Source of the DNA: Laguncularia racemosa
Lineage: Eukaryota > Streptophyta > Magnoliopsida > Myrtales > Combretaceae
Assembly: GCA_037954665.1 (NCBI GenBank)
Contig: JBBMOL010000082.1
Coordinates: forward strand, 868,001 to 932,000
DNA length: 64,000 bases
Direction of reading: 5' to 3'
Shown here: positions 23,036 to 34,829 of the stretch, piece by piece
Numbering within the stretch: position 1 is the stretch's first letter
Layout of the letters: every line of letters starts with the position of its first letter
Notes under the pieces: generated by a model
What the model saw: only the letters and a program-made list of their open reading frames with translations
Database searches by the model: none
What the model was told of the DNA's origin: nothing
Position numbers and translations under genes: made by a program

Positions 23036-24903
23036 TGTAATACCTAAAAGTATTATTTATTTATTTATGTAATATATGTATTATCACAAAGAGCAAAGGA
23101 CGAGGATGTAATTTTAGAAAGTTTGAAGGGATAATTTGGATACTTTACATAAAGGATATAAATACTGAAATTAACCTAGAGAGCCTCCTTTGTCATTTGA
23201 GTAGTGAAACAGAATTTATAGAGGATAGACACTTCCTACGAGAAACCCTAGGATGATGAAAGGAAAAAGGAGTGAATCCATTCTAAGTATGTGAGGTAAG
23301 GATCTTTATTCAAATTCTAAATTATGTTAGTGGAATTAGACCTCATTATTATCATGTGTGCATCAAGACTCAAGATTTGAGAAGGGACAATACGAGAACA
23401 AAGAATCAACGACTCAAAGTTGTGATTTGTGGAATTGTTGATGTGACTACGAAAATCCTTATAATCTAAATGCCATTATGTATTTTAGAGATATAATTAA
23501 GCTTAGGAATAGAGAGGATCAAGTGTTGGAAAGTTTGAAGTAAAAGAAATAAGGTTCGTGGAAATTGCTAAGGGTAACATGGCCTACCAACACAGTCTTG
23601 TTTTGACTATGTTGAATTTGAAAGGTACATTGAGATATACACAGCCTCCTAACACGGTCAAAGTTTGGCTAAGTTGAGTTAAGGGTAACACAACCTCCCA
23701 ACACAGTCGTGTTTAGACCATGTTGAGTGTGGAAGTTGCATCGAGAAATACATAACCTCTTAATATGATTGTGTTAAGTCAAGGGTAACACGACCTCTTA
23801 ATACTGTCGTGTTTCAACTGTGTTGAATGAAGAAGAACATGACCTCCTAACACGATTATGTTCCAATTATTAAAACCAAAATTTACACCGAAAGATACAC
23901 GACTCCTAACACGGTCGTACTTTAGCTCGTGTTGAGTAATACGGTCCCTAACATGACTATGTTGAATAAAGTATAAGTCAATTATATATTTACTTAACTT
24001 CAAATTAAACTAATATCTATGTAACCTAGATAGCTAGTAAGGCCTTAGAGAAATTAAATGAATAGGATTTAGTGAAATAAGAGAACGATATTGATCTTAG
24101 ATTAAGTATTAAGAAGAGCTTGTTGATTGAACATATTTCAACTTAGCTTACATCTAAGCCTAGGAAGTGCTTAAGGCTAGGATTCACGGTACGTGTAACT
24201 TCTGTGATGATTTGTGCTTGCTTAAGCTAGTTTATGTATTGAACTTGATTTAATTGGGTGAATTAGTTTAAGTGATTAAGTTATATGTTGTATGTTCTTG
24301 GCTTGGGCGAAGGGTCCATAGTGGCAGATCCTTAAGGAGCACCCCAATGATCTTTGTATGATGTTGTCCTTAGTGGAATTGTGCTTAGAAATGACTTGGG
24401 CTAAATGTTGATTAAGTGGTTTAAGTGGACATGGGTGTGGGACCCGAAGTGGTAGTTCCCATTACTTGGGGCTCGTAGTGGCAGTTCCCATCACTAGGTT
24501 TAAGTATACATGAGTGTGGGGCCTATAGTGGTAGTTCCCATTACTAAGTTTAAGGATTAAGGCATCATGGGTGTGGAGCTCATTTTGGCAGTTCCCATCA
24601 CCAAATCATGCTCCAGTGTGTTAAGTGTGTTAAGGGAGTCATGAGTACCCTATTATTGCTTGTGGTCCTAAATGTATTAAGGAAATGGTTGTTTGTGTTT
24701 AAGTATTGTATAATGTGTGTGACACTTGTTCATGCTTGTACATATGTATGTGTTTGTGTTATATGTACTGGGCATTAGCTCACCCTTCGAGGAACCTTTT
24801 TTAGATGCAGGTGTTAAGGGAGACGAGAACCTAGAAGATGACTTAGGCTTGGGTAAGCTACAGAGAGAGGAAGATGAAGATTTCCATTATTATTATGGTG
24901 ATT
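23036..24903 (+). repeat. 3' LTR of K, 3'-truncated
   Basis: It starts TGTAATACC after the polypurine tract. It follows the 5' LTR through both internal arrays up to TTATTATTATGG at about 24899, then diverges. The last 250 bases, including the GGGGCGTTACA end, are absent. The uninterrupted ACCAA at 23586-23590 is the empty site for B. Confidence 0.85.
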
Positions 24904-24918
24904 TCCACTAAATAGGCG

Positions 24919-25499
24919 TGTTCCCCAGTTGAATGTGAACCTTAATTGCATGTACAAGAACAAAATAAGATTCCAAATTCTTACTAGATATGACACACTA
25001 GTAAAATTGGAACAACTTGCAATTGTTGATATTACTCACAACAATCCAAGTCCCATTCACCACAATCCTTAAATTTGAATTGATAAGAGTTTTTTTAGTG
25101 AAAGAGAGAGACCCTTTTCACAGCAAGGAAGGTAGCAAAAACAATCTTCCAAAACAGTCTTTTTGTTGTCTCTTTACAAGTATTTATACTAGTATTAAAT
25201 AGGAAAAAATAACATAGTGCAAATGGTGACACATGGTTGGTCTTCTAGGCTCCATTTTGGTCAAATTATGTAGCACATGGCCGGTCCTCTAAGTCCATTT
25301 TAGTTTAATATGGACCATCAATGATCCACAACTAAGTGCTAGTGTGTTTGATCTTCTTCCTGTAATACTGACAAATGTACATAATTAATTAAAAAATAAT
25401 TATATAAAATAAATGAAGACACTATGTGAATGTCTTTGGTTCCATTTGTTAATTGCTCTGTTAATGGATTATGTGGTTGCACTATTTTGATTCCCATCA
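24919..25499 (-). repeat. LTR-like remnant J
   Basis: It shares with the LTRs of F, D and E the block ATATGACACACTAGTAAAA and a CTTTACAAGTATTTATACTAG TATA region (TATAAATA on the minus strand). It ends in GATTCCCATCA at 25499. The left edge (TGTTCCCC at 24919) is guessed. No target duplication matches (AGGCG versus CTTTC), so it is probably a truncated or recombined LTR. Confidence 0.4.
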
Positions 25500-26604
25500 C
25501 TTTCACAATCCATACCCCACATGAGCTTATTATATATATATATACATATTTTTTAGTATATTTATATATAGTATAAATATATATAGTCTTTGCGAATGAT
25601 CTCAAAAAGGAAGACCGAGGTCACTAGAGCTTAAAGTTGACATGTAGTTCATAGTTTCCTAACCTAGGTAATAGAGTGCGATAAATCCATGTTGTATGTG
25701 GTATCCTGTAGACTACATATATTGTTGCACTCACGTGATTGATCATGCAATGCATATATTTTATTAAATAACTTGCTTGTTATTGCTTATCAGTTCAATT
25801 CGAGGGTTATCTCAGTAAATTGTCATAGCTTACACCCCAACAATTTCTCTTTCATTGGTTATGTCTAACGCCGAGAATGGGCTAGGAATCAAGTGATAAA
25901 AGCTTCAAACTCTAAGGAACAATTATAGGATAGAGTAATTAGTGGTCTAGACTTAGATAGAGTAACATGAAATTATGGAACTTGTACATTCCCTCTTTTC
26001 AAAATCTATTTTCCTTCGAACTTATCTGAACTTAGACTTCTTTAAAGTTGACTACTTGATTTTACAATTTAGTAGGGCATACCAATTCTCTACGGCTTTA
26101 GCGACTATGGATTACCAGTTTTGTTAGTTATTTTATATGATAATTAGTTATATGTATTATAGTGAAAAAAGATTTATTTAGAGTTTTGTAACCTCTAACT
26201 TGTAAGATAGTTTTCACATCATGAGTATACATGAGATGTGATAACTTTTAGTGAAAACTACCAACCCTCCTTTTGGGCGGTAACACTCATTGCTTTTCTG
26301 GCTCATGCTTTGTAAGTGTGACTTAGATAGGGCCACTTCTATATTTAATTTATGTCGATGCTAAAAGGGCTACACCAACATGTCCTAAGTGTTGACTACA
26401 TTTTGGTCCAACTGTGTGAATCAGATTAAGGCTAGCCAATTAAACTATTTTAGAATGTTTGAACCATTAGTTGGTCATATTTTGTATATTTGCCCATTTT
26501 CCTTAAGTATAGCTGAGTCTGTAGCCTAGGGCACCTAATCCCGTTAGACTTTTTAAATTCTAAAACTTTGAAATTTTCAAGGTATTTTCCAACATATATT
26601 GCTT
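25500..26604. other. Unassigned DNA between J and I
   Basis: The stretch contains an AT dinucleotide tract at about 25527-25592. The rest has neither a coding signal nor an LTR boundary that I can defend. Confidence 0.45.
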
Positions 26605-27394
26605 GAAGGTTGACTAAACCCATTTTCTTAAGACCATTTGGGCCTATATAATGCAAACTTCATTAACCCATGACGAAACCCGATGATCGATTTGCTAACC
26701 TCACAATCTAGGATCTCTCACCAATGATGGACACCGCGACCCTTTTGTCTATAAACAAGACAAGAACCTTATTATACGCAATAATGCTACAATCGATTAT
26801 AGTAGGATCAATTGATAAGTTAAAGGATGAACACCATAGATTCAAGAAGCCGATAAGTTCAATTGTAAGAGAAATCTCTCTCAATTGATGAGTAAAAAAA
26901 ATGTTCCAATATGGCTTACAAATGAATGTGTGACGACTATTTATAGTCTCACAACAAATGTACACAAAACATCACAAAAAAACTACTTGTGACTAAGGAA
27001 AACAATATATTCCAGCAGCTTAAATTGGACAAAAGCTGACTTATAATTTCTATCTAAGCTAGCAGTCAAAGTCGACGGCTTAAACTACACATTGAATCGG
27101 TGTATGAAGTAAGCTTACCACTTAGGCCGACGGCTTACTTTGTCGGCTTTTCTTGCAATTCTACGCCAGCCACTTTAGGCCAACAACTTTCTTTTAAGGC
27201 CGACCACTTAGGTCGGTAACCTAAGCCACCAAGGCTAGTGGTCTACAACACTCTTGAAGTCGCCAGCCTTTAGTTTTGTCCCTGACTTCTGTCTTCGTGA
27301 TTCGCACTTCGAATATGCCCCTATTCTTTGTTCCCAACTCCTTATCTTGTCCTTGATCATCTTTGGACCAATCCTCTTAACGTGATCTTCATCA
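26605..27394 (-). repeat. 3' LTR of element I
   Basis: The right edge is secure (TGATGAAGATC on the minus strand at 27394, next to AAGAGGAGGGGAA). The left edge is approximate. It contains a GGCCGACGGCTTA-type array at about 27240-27070, upstream of a TATAAATA box on the minus strand at about 26945-26938. Confidence 0.6.
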
Positions 27395-28089
27395 TTCCCC
27401 TCCTCTTCAAAAAGATTTGTCCTCAAATCATCATCTGCATTAAACCGACTCAAATCAGTAATATTAAAATTAGTACTAGTTGGATATGCACTCGAGCAAT
27501 CGAAATGGACCCTCGCCTCTTAGAAGTCGCTTTGATCACCCTTGTGCTGGGAACTACCTATGACTCATGCTCATCTAAACCTAATCTCCAAGTTTAAATA
27601 GAACTTAACGATGCCCTTTACTGGTTCATTTTGCGCTCTACTTCTTCTACCACTCAATATTGAGCTTGGCCTTTTCATGCATCTCCACAAATTTCTTTCT
27701 TCCTACAAATAGAGCATTCTTAACATCGCTAAGTATCTCATTAGGATTTTCTTTCCACTTTGGTTTTCTTTCATCATTCAATGTTTTTCCTCTCTTTTCG
27801 CTTTCCTTTAACTTAAACTCTCACTCCTTTTCTTCTGCAATAGAGCTCAGTTTAATTTTTTTTACTAACTCCCTTTTGTTCACTCTCTCTTTGTAGGTTC
27901 ACTTGATCTTCATAAAAATTTTCTTTTCTTTCAGCTTTTATTTTTATGTTCTCATAAACCTCATCTTCTTTCTCTTTTTCTTTTGGACTCTCACCTACTG
28001 TCTCTTTTTCACTCTCTTTCTTTTGACCACTCTCTTTTTGCAATTTCAACTGGTCCTCATAAACTTGTTTAGGGGTTAAAGGCATAAGA
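27395..28089 (-). pseudogene. Linker plus integrase C-terminus of I (RT to integrase core deleted)
   Basis: Reading leftward from 28085, MPLTPKQVYEDQLKLQ matches the protease-RT linker of C (LTPKQVYEDQLQLQ), followed by a Lys/Glu-rich stretch. Instead of RT, the next recognisable text is FVEMHEKAKLNIEW and SKRLLRGEGPFRLLE, corresponding to the integrase C-terminus of C (HEKARLNIERR, SKLLPRGDEPFQILE). Several stops follow, and then FNITDLSRFNADDDLRTN. About 2 kb of coding sequence for RT, RNase H and integrase core has been lost in one step or more. Confidence 0.72.
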
Positions 28090-28094
28090 GTAAC

Positions 28095-29007
28095 TAATAG
28101 GAATCAAAATCCGACAAAACCTATCATTAGGGCAAGAACCAAAGGATTTCAAATCTTGGCAATGAGGGCTCATTTTAAGCAAATTGACCCCGGAATTATT
28201 TATAAATTAACCTCTTTTCTATTATTCTTGTATTGTGTTTTCCAACAGGCACACTTATTTGGCTTCACAGGGCGATGGACAAACTCATTAAGACTCAGCT
28301 TATGGGTTATCTATAGACTGACTTAAAAATCGAAGATGAACTGAACCGATGAATTCCATTGCAGAGCTAGCTTATTAAAGATTATTTTTGTATTTGTAAT
28401 TTATTTTTTTGAACTATTTATTTTGTAAGCTTTGTGGGACATTTTATTTGGTTGTAATTTGTCTTTTAGGACCAACCCCCCTAAAAGTGGCATAGTTGTA
28501 ATTTTGTGAACTTTTTAACCCTAAAGGGAGTAAGTATAAATACTTGCTTACGTAGGGTTTTAAGGAGCTTTTGACATTTTGAGAAAACACCTCTTTTGCT
28601 GCCGTGAGGATCATCTTTACTTGCAATTGATCTCTTATCAATTTCATATATGAAATTGTGGCGAGAGCTGACTTGAAATCGATTGTGAGTAATATCAATC
28701 ATTTCTTGTTGTTTACAAATTGTACTTAGTAAGTCATATCTAGGTGCTATTTGTTGTTCTTATCTTTCATGAGAATTAGGGTTCTTGATTTTCAAATTCA
28801 ATTCAATTCAATTTGATCGGAATTCTAATTTAGCCATATCTTATCTATTGTTCATTTCTTTCTTACATTGATCCAGATCATAATTTGGTCTCATTTTCAT
28901 TTGAATCCACATGAATAAGGGTTCAAGTAAATATTTGTTGATCATGTCAAATTGAGGAATTGTTCCCATTTGTTAATTGATTGTGCTTAGTCATTTTAAG
29001 CACATCA
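28095..29007 (+). mobile_element. Solo LTR G inserted in the protease of I
   Basis: This plus-strand unit starts TAATAGGAATCAAAATCC (first dinucleotide TA, expected TG) and ends AAGCACATCA. It has near-perfect 5 bp flanks GTAAC (28090-28094) and GTAGC (29008-29012). The protease text of I continues on both sides. Its first 280 bases match the U3 of LTR E (62880 downward). GTAAGTATAAATACTTGC near 28528 is its TATA region. Confidence 0.75.
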
Positions 29008-29130
29008 GTAGCTGGCCTTTGCTTGTACTCAAAGGAATATTTATTGGCAAAGTCATCATATTTAACCCTCTTATCAACTGTCATGGTTTTCCAAGCAACA
29101 AGTGAGTAGCTTGCATTGGAACTACGTCAC
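29008..29130 (-). pseudogene. Protease fragment of element I
   Basis: The minus strand encodes VVPMQATHLLLG-like text ending in a NKYSFEYKQR-like segment, the second half of a Ty3 protease. It is cut by G on one side and by H on the other. Confidence 0.65.
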
Positions 29131-30154
29131 TGATATGCCTAAATGGGAACTAAGCACAAGCAAAACAATCCAAATAACAACCCCAAAAGAGAAGACCTAT
29201 TTGGTTCACTTTTAGAGCAAAATTAGATCGTAAATCCTAAATGCAATCATTGATCCGAATGATGTATTTCATACAATGATTAACACTATGAAGTATTCCT
29301 CAATGAAGATCACAAATTATACTTGAAAAAGCCACGTGATTACTAATAAAAAACAATAATAACCACTTCCGTGATCCACCTTCCAAATCGATTGATTTCA
29401 CAGTTCAAGAATTGTGCACAATGTACAAATTGAAAAAACAAGTATGATAGTAACTCAAATGAAGCACAATATTTCGAATAATACTAATTTAAATCTGACC
29501 AAGAAATGTTTCAATCTAACCTTAGATATGATACACTAGAGAAAAAAAGAAAAGAAAACACAATAAATAGAAATTGATACAACACACAATTTAAAGTTGT
29601 TGCACTCGCCACAATTTCAACTCTTGGGATTGAAATTGTTAAGAGGGGATTGAATTAGGGTGAACCCTAAGCTCTCTTATGTAAAAGTGATGTGTTTAAT
29701 TTGAAAAAAAATTCCCCTAAAACCCTACTTTAAGTAAGTATTTATACTTATTCCCTTTAAGGTTAAAAAGTCCACAAAATTACAATTATGCCAATTTTAA
29801 GGTAGCCGGTCCTACATGAAAATTACAAAGAAATGAAATTGTCCCAAAAGAAATTACAACATAAAACGGTCCAAAGAACCATTATAAAGTACAAAAATAA
29901 TTTAATTCTTCAAGAGCTAATGCTTTGAAGTGAAATCAATCGTAGTGGCCTTTGGATGCAAATCTGATGATGTCCCATGGTCATCAACTAATGTAAGACA
30001 TTTTGGCATCCCATGGAGAAATAATATTGTACCTGTAAGATTATTATTCAAATATTTATTAGATATAAAGAAATAAAGTAAAATATGAGCGATTTTGGAT
30101 CATCATCCAAATGAAGTTCTAAGAACATCTATCGTGTTGGAAAATTTCTCATCA
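29131..30154 (-). repeat. 3' LTR of H
   Basis: On the plus strand it runs from TGATATGCCTAAATGG to AAATTTCTCATCA, 1024 bp. AAGTATTTATACTT at about 29735 is its TATA region on the minus strand. It belongs to the D/F/H U3 subtype. Confidence 0.8.
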
Positions 30155-30165
30155 TCTCCTCGGGC

Positions 30166-30530
30166 TTCTAAAAGATTTGCATTCAAATCTAGAGGGTCAT
30201 TTCTGGAACTAAACCCGGACATCTCTGTTGGCCTGTTCTACTGGTTATCAGATATAGTGGAAGTAGTTCTAATCTATTCTTGAAATTGGTGCACCTCAAA
30301 TGGAGTCATAGGTGATAGTACTATGCGAGAACCTCCCATACTAACCATATAAGTGTTCATGAATCCATTATATAACACCTGCCGATCAAATCTCCAAAGC
30401 TTACCTAACAACAAATGGAATGCACACATAGGAATCACATTACATAAGATCTTATCATGACATTTCTATCTAACACTCACAAGCACCTTCGCCCTTAGCG
30501 TAATATGCATACTACTTGTGAAGTCTAAAA
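30166..30530 (-). pseudogene. Protease tail joined to pol end in H
   Basis: The minus strand reads SSMHITLRAKVLVSVR, then CAFHLLLGKLW, SRIVLSPMTPFEVHQFQE, then directly NDPLDLNANLLEARGDD. The last block is the pol C-terminus, and the RT-integrase region is missing. F shows the equivalent text at 44507-44284 in the same order and length. The frame has stops. Confidence 0.7.
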
Positions 30531-30840
30531 AATTATATAAATGATTATAGAAAATAAATAAAATAATAAGTACTTCTAGGTCGTGGTAGCGAGAGGAATA
30601 ATTTCGCAACATTAAAAACTTCAAGAAATGTACGACAAAAATTTTAATGTTGCATCGCATAAATATTATTTTAATATTTTGAGAAAATAATAGGTTTTAA
30701 AAAAAAATTAAAAGCGGCAAAGAAAAGAAGATATTTTAAAATAAAATATAATTATAATATAATATATAAATATACATATAAATATATAAAATAGAAAAAA
30801 AGTCCCATCCTTCTTTTCTTTCTTTTCTTTCTTCCAACTC
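30531..30840. other. AT-rich junction DNA
   Basis: Poly-A and TATA-rich sequence without recognisable content, where H breaks off. Confidence 0.5.
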
Positions 30841-32179
30841 AACTGACCCCCCCCCCCCCCCTACCCCTTACCACTCTCTCTCTCTCGTTTTTTATTTTTT
30901 CTTTCTTCTTTCTTCTTATTCTCTTTTCTTTTTCTTTCTTCTTCTTCCTTCTTCTTCCTCTTCGTCCTTTGCCTAAATCATGGCACCCCAGCAGACGTTC
31001 GCTTTTCTTCTTTTCTTCTTCATTTGTTGGTCGTCTTCTTCTTCTCTTCCATTATCTTTTTTCCCGTCTTAGCCTCTAGCAGCGATGACAATGTCTAGCG
31101 GCAATGGTAGTGACAGTCCTGATAGCGGCAGCAACAACAATCTCCATAGCAGCAACAACGGCAGTGGCGTTAACAACAGGGTCACCAACAGCGGCTTGGC
31201 ATCGTGTCTGTCCAGTCTCCTTTCCTAATGACAATGGAGGCAACGATCATAGCTTCCAACAGCAACAATGGCGTCCACAATGACCCCAACGACAACATCT
31301 ATGCGTATCCGTCACGTCGCCAGTGCCAAGTTTCTAACTGTGTCCGCATGTCGAGAGGGGTTTGACAGCAATGACGGCAATGGAGGTGGTGACAACAATT
31401 CATCAGTTGCAATAATGACAATGGTAGCCACCACGATCGGCAGCCACCCAGCGATGAAAGCCCACTGGCAATAGCGACAACACAACGGCAAGCGACGAGG
31501 ATGACAGCAACTGCCACAACGTCCGACGGCAACTCTGACCCTCAACAGTAATAGCAATGGCGATGGATGGTGTGTGCAAGGGTGTATTTGTGTTTGCGTG
31601 TGAGAGTGTGTGGATGAATAGGAGGTGTAAGTATAGTGTGTGTGTGGTTGTAAGTGTGTTGGTGCACGAAGGAAGAGGACCGCAACAACAGCGGCAGTAG
31701 CAGCCATGTCGACAAATGTGACGACTACCACAGCAGCGGTAGCATAGTGGCGATGACGACAACGGTGGTGGTAGCTTCTAAGTCATGTTCGTCTCATCTT
31801 CTTCTTGATGGCGGAGGCGACAGTAGCAGGAATGTGTGGAGGAGGAAAAGAAAATGAGGAGGGAAGAGGAGCTGGGTGAGTATGAGGTGAGTGTCTAGAG
31901 TGTGTAGGTACGTATGTGTGAGGTGTGTAAAGATGCGTGAAGATGTGTGCATATGTGTGGATGATGGTGTGGAAGTACGTGAGTGTATGTACATAGAGGA
32001 AAGTGCATATGTATGTGCAGGAATGAAGATGTATGTATGCGTATGTGTATAGGGATGTGTGTGATGTATGTGGGAAAGTGTGTATGTATGTGAATGATGG
32101 AGTATGGTGTGTGTGATGATGGGTGTGAGGTATATAGATACATGTATAAATGTAGGTGATAGTGCAAGGTGTGTGTACG
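30841..32179. repeat. Low-complexity tract, left part
   Basis: Successive zones are a run of C (about 30847-30861) with CT repeats (about 30877-30889), a pyrimidine-rich tract to about 31070, CAR/GACGGC-rich sequence to about 31560, then TG-rich (TGTATGTG) sequence to 32179. Long open frames on either strand here are composition artefacts. The TG-rich zone resumes at 38842 after element C. Confidence 0.7.
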
Positions 32180-33034
32180 TGATGAGAGCCATGATGGGAG
32201 CCAAGCCAAAAGATGGAATGTGGATCCTCTTGAAGTGCCACCTGGACCAATCACAAGAAATCGAGCGAAACGATTCAAGGAAGCACTTAACGGGTTGATA
32301 AAGGATGTCCACGAAGCCGGAAAGGATTGGAGCAATCATGAAGTTGGAAAGGATTGGAACAACCATAGGAATGCCCTTGGTCTTGTACAAGTCATACCGG
32401 ATACGGGGTGAAGAGGGCGTGTAGGAGTCTGGAGGTTACACAGAATCATACACGGTTCAAAGGCACGACCGTGTATGGTGTCAAGAATTTCCACAGAAAG
32501 ATACACGACTAGAAGTATATGGTCGTGTATGTTGTCAAGAATTTCCACAGAATTATACACGACCAAAATACACGGCCGTGTATATCTCCGACGCCGGCCT
32601 TCATGTCTTGTTTTTTTATTTTTATGCACTTATTGAAGTGATGTCGTTTTGGGCCTTTATTGTTACGAATTGTAAACCCTAATATAAAGCTCCTGGGGTT
32701 TAGAACATTTAGAATATAGAACATACAACATTAAAGTTTGAAAAACACCTTTGAGAGAATTCCTCTCTTAGTTCTTTAAAGAACTAATCTAGAACTTATC
32801 GAATTTTTCTTCCGTGGCATTCATCCCAACTTATCAATCGGTCTTTCATCCCGATTGTGGCGTCTTCATATTATACCAAGGTTCTTGTCTCGCTTATAGA
32901 CAACGGGTCGCGGTTTCCACTTGATTGTGTTTGGCATCTTAGGTAGTGAATTCCGAACGTATTGGTATTGGGTTTCGTCACACGTTGGCGTGGTTCGTAT
33001 CAGTTAGGAATCCGAGCAAACCGATTTCTTATCA
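32180..33034 (+). repeat. 5' LTR of C
   Basis: 855 bp, TGATGAGAGCC to TTCTTATCA. The first 230 bases form an open frame continuous with the pol C-terminus of the parent element (to 32411). A CACGGYCGTGTAT array lies at about 32445-32585. It was recognised by alignment with the 3' copy. Confidence 0.93.
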
Positions 33035-33037
33035 ATT

Positions 33038-33050
33038 TGGTATCAAAGCC
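33038..33050 (+). other. Primer-binding site of C
   Basis: TGGTATCAAAGCC, tRNA-Met type, begins three bases after the LTR. Confidence 0.85.
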
Positions 33051-33533
33051 TAAGTTTATTAAACATCAGTTTGGTTTGAGGAAGGTAACATCAACACCCT
33101 AACTCCAATCGTTCATATCAATTATTCATATTCAATTTCATAGTGTTAATTGTCTATTGAAAGTGTAGTACCTACTATTCAATTTTGTTACAAAAAAAAA
33201 TTAAAAAGGAAGAATCACAACAAAAAAAAAAAGAAAAGAAAAGGGGAACGTGATCAAGAGCAGCAAACAAAGGCGACAAAAAAAATTTGAAAGAAAAAGA
33301 GGAAAAAATTTCAAGCCCTAGAGTTGTTTTGAATTCTATGGAAGGGAATTGGTGTAGTTTAGGTTAGTTCCAAGAGAATTGAGAAGAGGAATTGGTAAGT
33401 TAATATCATCATTTCTTGTGAGAATACACGAGTGACTGTGTGATATCATCCTTTGAGCGAAACACGTAAGGGAGTGTATGGTGAGGCTTAATTATATATA
33501 TTTGTGTTAGTACTAATCTTTTCTACAGGAACT

Positions 33534-34829
33534 ATGTCAAGGCAACATTCTCCTGAAGGTGAGAGGGGAAGGTTTGATGCTAGGTTAGTGATTGAGGCAT
33601 TGAGGGGTGAGATGAAGAGAATGTTTCAGGAGGGAATGGAACAAATTCATGAGACGGTGGAACAAAGACTAGAGCAATCTAAAAAAGTCTTCCAAGGGCG
33701 TAAGAGGGAGAGTTGTTCTAAGAGAGTACAAAGGGGTGGAGATGAAATGTCTGATGATGAATTTGATGAACCTTCTATCGGGAGTTATAGAGGTTATAGT
33801 GGTAGGAATAGAGGAACTAGGGATTGGGAAGATAAAGGAGATAGGAATAGAGAGGATAATCAACTGAGTAGTATAAAGATGAAGATTCCTCCTTTCCAAG
33901 GGAAGAATGATCCCGAGGCGTACTTAGAGTGGGAGAAGAAGGTAGAGATGGTGTTTGATTGTCATAACTATAGTGGGAAAAAGAAAATGAAACTTGCTGC
34001 CATTGAATTTTCGGATTATGTCATAGTATGGTGGGATCAACTAATGTTGAATAGAAGAAGGAGTGGCGAACCACCTATTGTGTCTTGGGAAGAGATGAAG
34101 AGGGTGATGAAGAAGCGGTTTGTGCCTGCGTATTACTATCGTGAGTTACACAACAAATTGCAAACTCTTAGGCAGGGAAGTCGAACTGTGGATGAGTATT
34201 TCAAGGAGATGGAAGTTACTATGATTAGGGCGAATGTAGAGGAGGATAGAGAGGCTACCATGGCTAGGTTTCTTGCTGGATTGAATAGAGAAATTCAAAA
34301 TGTCGTGGAATTGCAGTATTATGTAGAATTAGAAGATATGGTTCATATGGCTATAAAGGTTGAGAACCAACATAGGAGGAAAGGTAGTAGTACTTCACGG
34401 TTTCAACAGGGTGCTGGTTCATCCGCCTTGGAGACTAACCAATGGAAGAAGGAAGAAAAGCCTTTATCCACCAAACCAAAAGGAGAGCAGAGGCAAGCGG
34501 GTTCTACTCCTAGAAATGGTGACATTAGATGTTTTAAATGCTAAGGTAGAGGCCATATTGCTAGTCAATGTCCGAATAGGCGTGTTATGATTCTGCGTGA
34601 TGATGGTAAGTATGAGACTGAGGGGGATAGTGAAGAGGATGATATGCCTCCATTAGAGGACGTTAGTGATGATGAGGAGCCTGCAATAGGGAGGTTAGTG
34701 GCAGTAGTGAAGAGAGCTTTGAATGTGCAGGTGAAGGAAGAAGAGGAGGTGCAACGAGAGAATATCTTTCGTACTAGATGTTATCTAGGTGATCATATTT
34801 GCAGTTTGATCATTGATGAAGGAAGTTGA
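33534..34829 (+). pseudogene. gag and protease start of C, two stops
   Basis: The preferred start is MSRQHSPEGERGRF at 33534, the second in-frame Met of the open frame. A basic and acidic N-terminal part is followed by the gag domain (IKMKIPPFQGKNDPEAYLEW, YVIVWWDQLM, RFVPAYYYRELHNKLQTLRQ) at about 33880-34360. The zinc knuckle at 34530-34580 reads CFKC-stop-GRGHIASQC, with TAA at 34542-34544 in place of a Gln-type codon. An acidic spacer leads to the protease, where the active site reads IIDEGS-stop-TNVVS. Gly of D-x-G is shifted and the following Cys codon is TGA (34827-34829). The frame otherwise remains open through gag into protease. Confidence 0.9.

Larger units (their letters stand above)
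10939..24903 (+). mobile_element. Tekay/Del-like chromovirus K, decayed, with nested element B
   Basis: The order is a 5' LTR (10939-18004, interrupted by B), a tRNA-Met-like primer site (18012-18028), gag, protease, RT, RNase H, integrase, a chromodomain-like tail, a polypurine tract GGGGAGGGGGGAA (to 23035), and a 3' LTR (from 23036). The 3' LTR stops near 24903, about 250 bases short of the expected end. The 2.1 kb LTR, the TGTAATACC start with a GGGGCGTTACA end, and the chromodomain point to the Tekay/Del clade. Dozens of nonsense codons show it is old. The 3' LTR retains the uninterrupted target of B (single ACCAA at 23586-23590). Confidence 0.85.
26605..29130 (-). mobile_element. Pol-deleted Ty3/gypsy element I (CRM-like family of C), with solo LTR G inside
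   Basis: In element orientation there is a protease fragment (29130-29008), an interruption by G, a Lys/Glu-rich linker (28085-27852), an integrase C-terminal segment (about 27760-27490), the pol end DLRTNLFEEEGND, a polypurine tract, and a 3' LTR starting at 27394. RT, RNase H and the integrase core are absent. The pol-end text and part of the LTR (GTTCTTGTCT, ATAGACAA, GGGTCGCGGT) match element C. H is inserted at 29130/29131, and the upstream part of I is not seen beyond it. Confidence 0.75.
29131..30530 (-). mobile_element. Pol-deleted element H, 3' LTR plus protease/pol-end remnant
   Basis: A 3' LTR (29131-30154), a polypurine tract (minus strand of TCTCCTCGGGC, 30155-30165) and about 365 bases of coding remnant are present. 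It is the same family as F, with the same deletion structure. The element stops abruptly near 30530. The left flank GTCAC (29126-29130) is the likely target, and its partner was not found. Confidence 0.78.

Noticed and set aside
24914..25504. Target duplication around J
   Set aside because: AGGCG and CTTTC do not match, so J cannot be called a clean insertion.
27660..27896. 78-codon plus-strand frame
   Set aside because: Opposite strand of the Lys/Glu-rich linker and integrase tail of I.
31268..31474. Frame starting MASTMTPTTTSMRIRHVASA
   Set aside because: CAR/NNG-rich composition artefact; frames open on both strands.
31783..32390. Long overlapping minus-strand frames (up to 198 codons, His/Thr/Tyr-rich)
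   Set aside because: They come from TG/CA-rich low-complexity sequence, in several frames at once, and run into the LTR of C.
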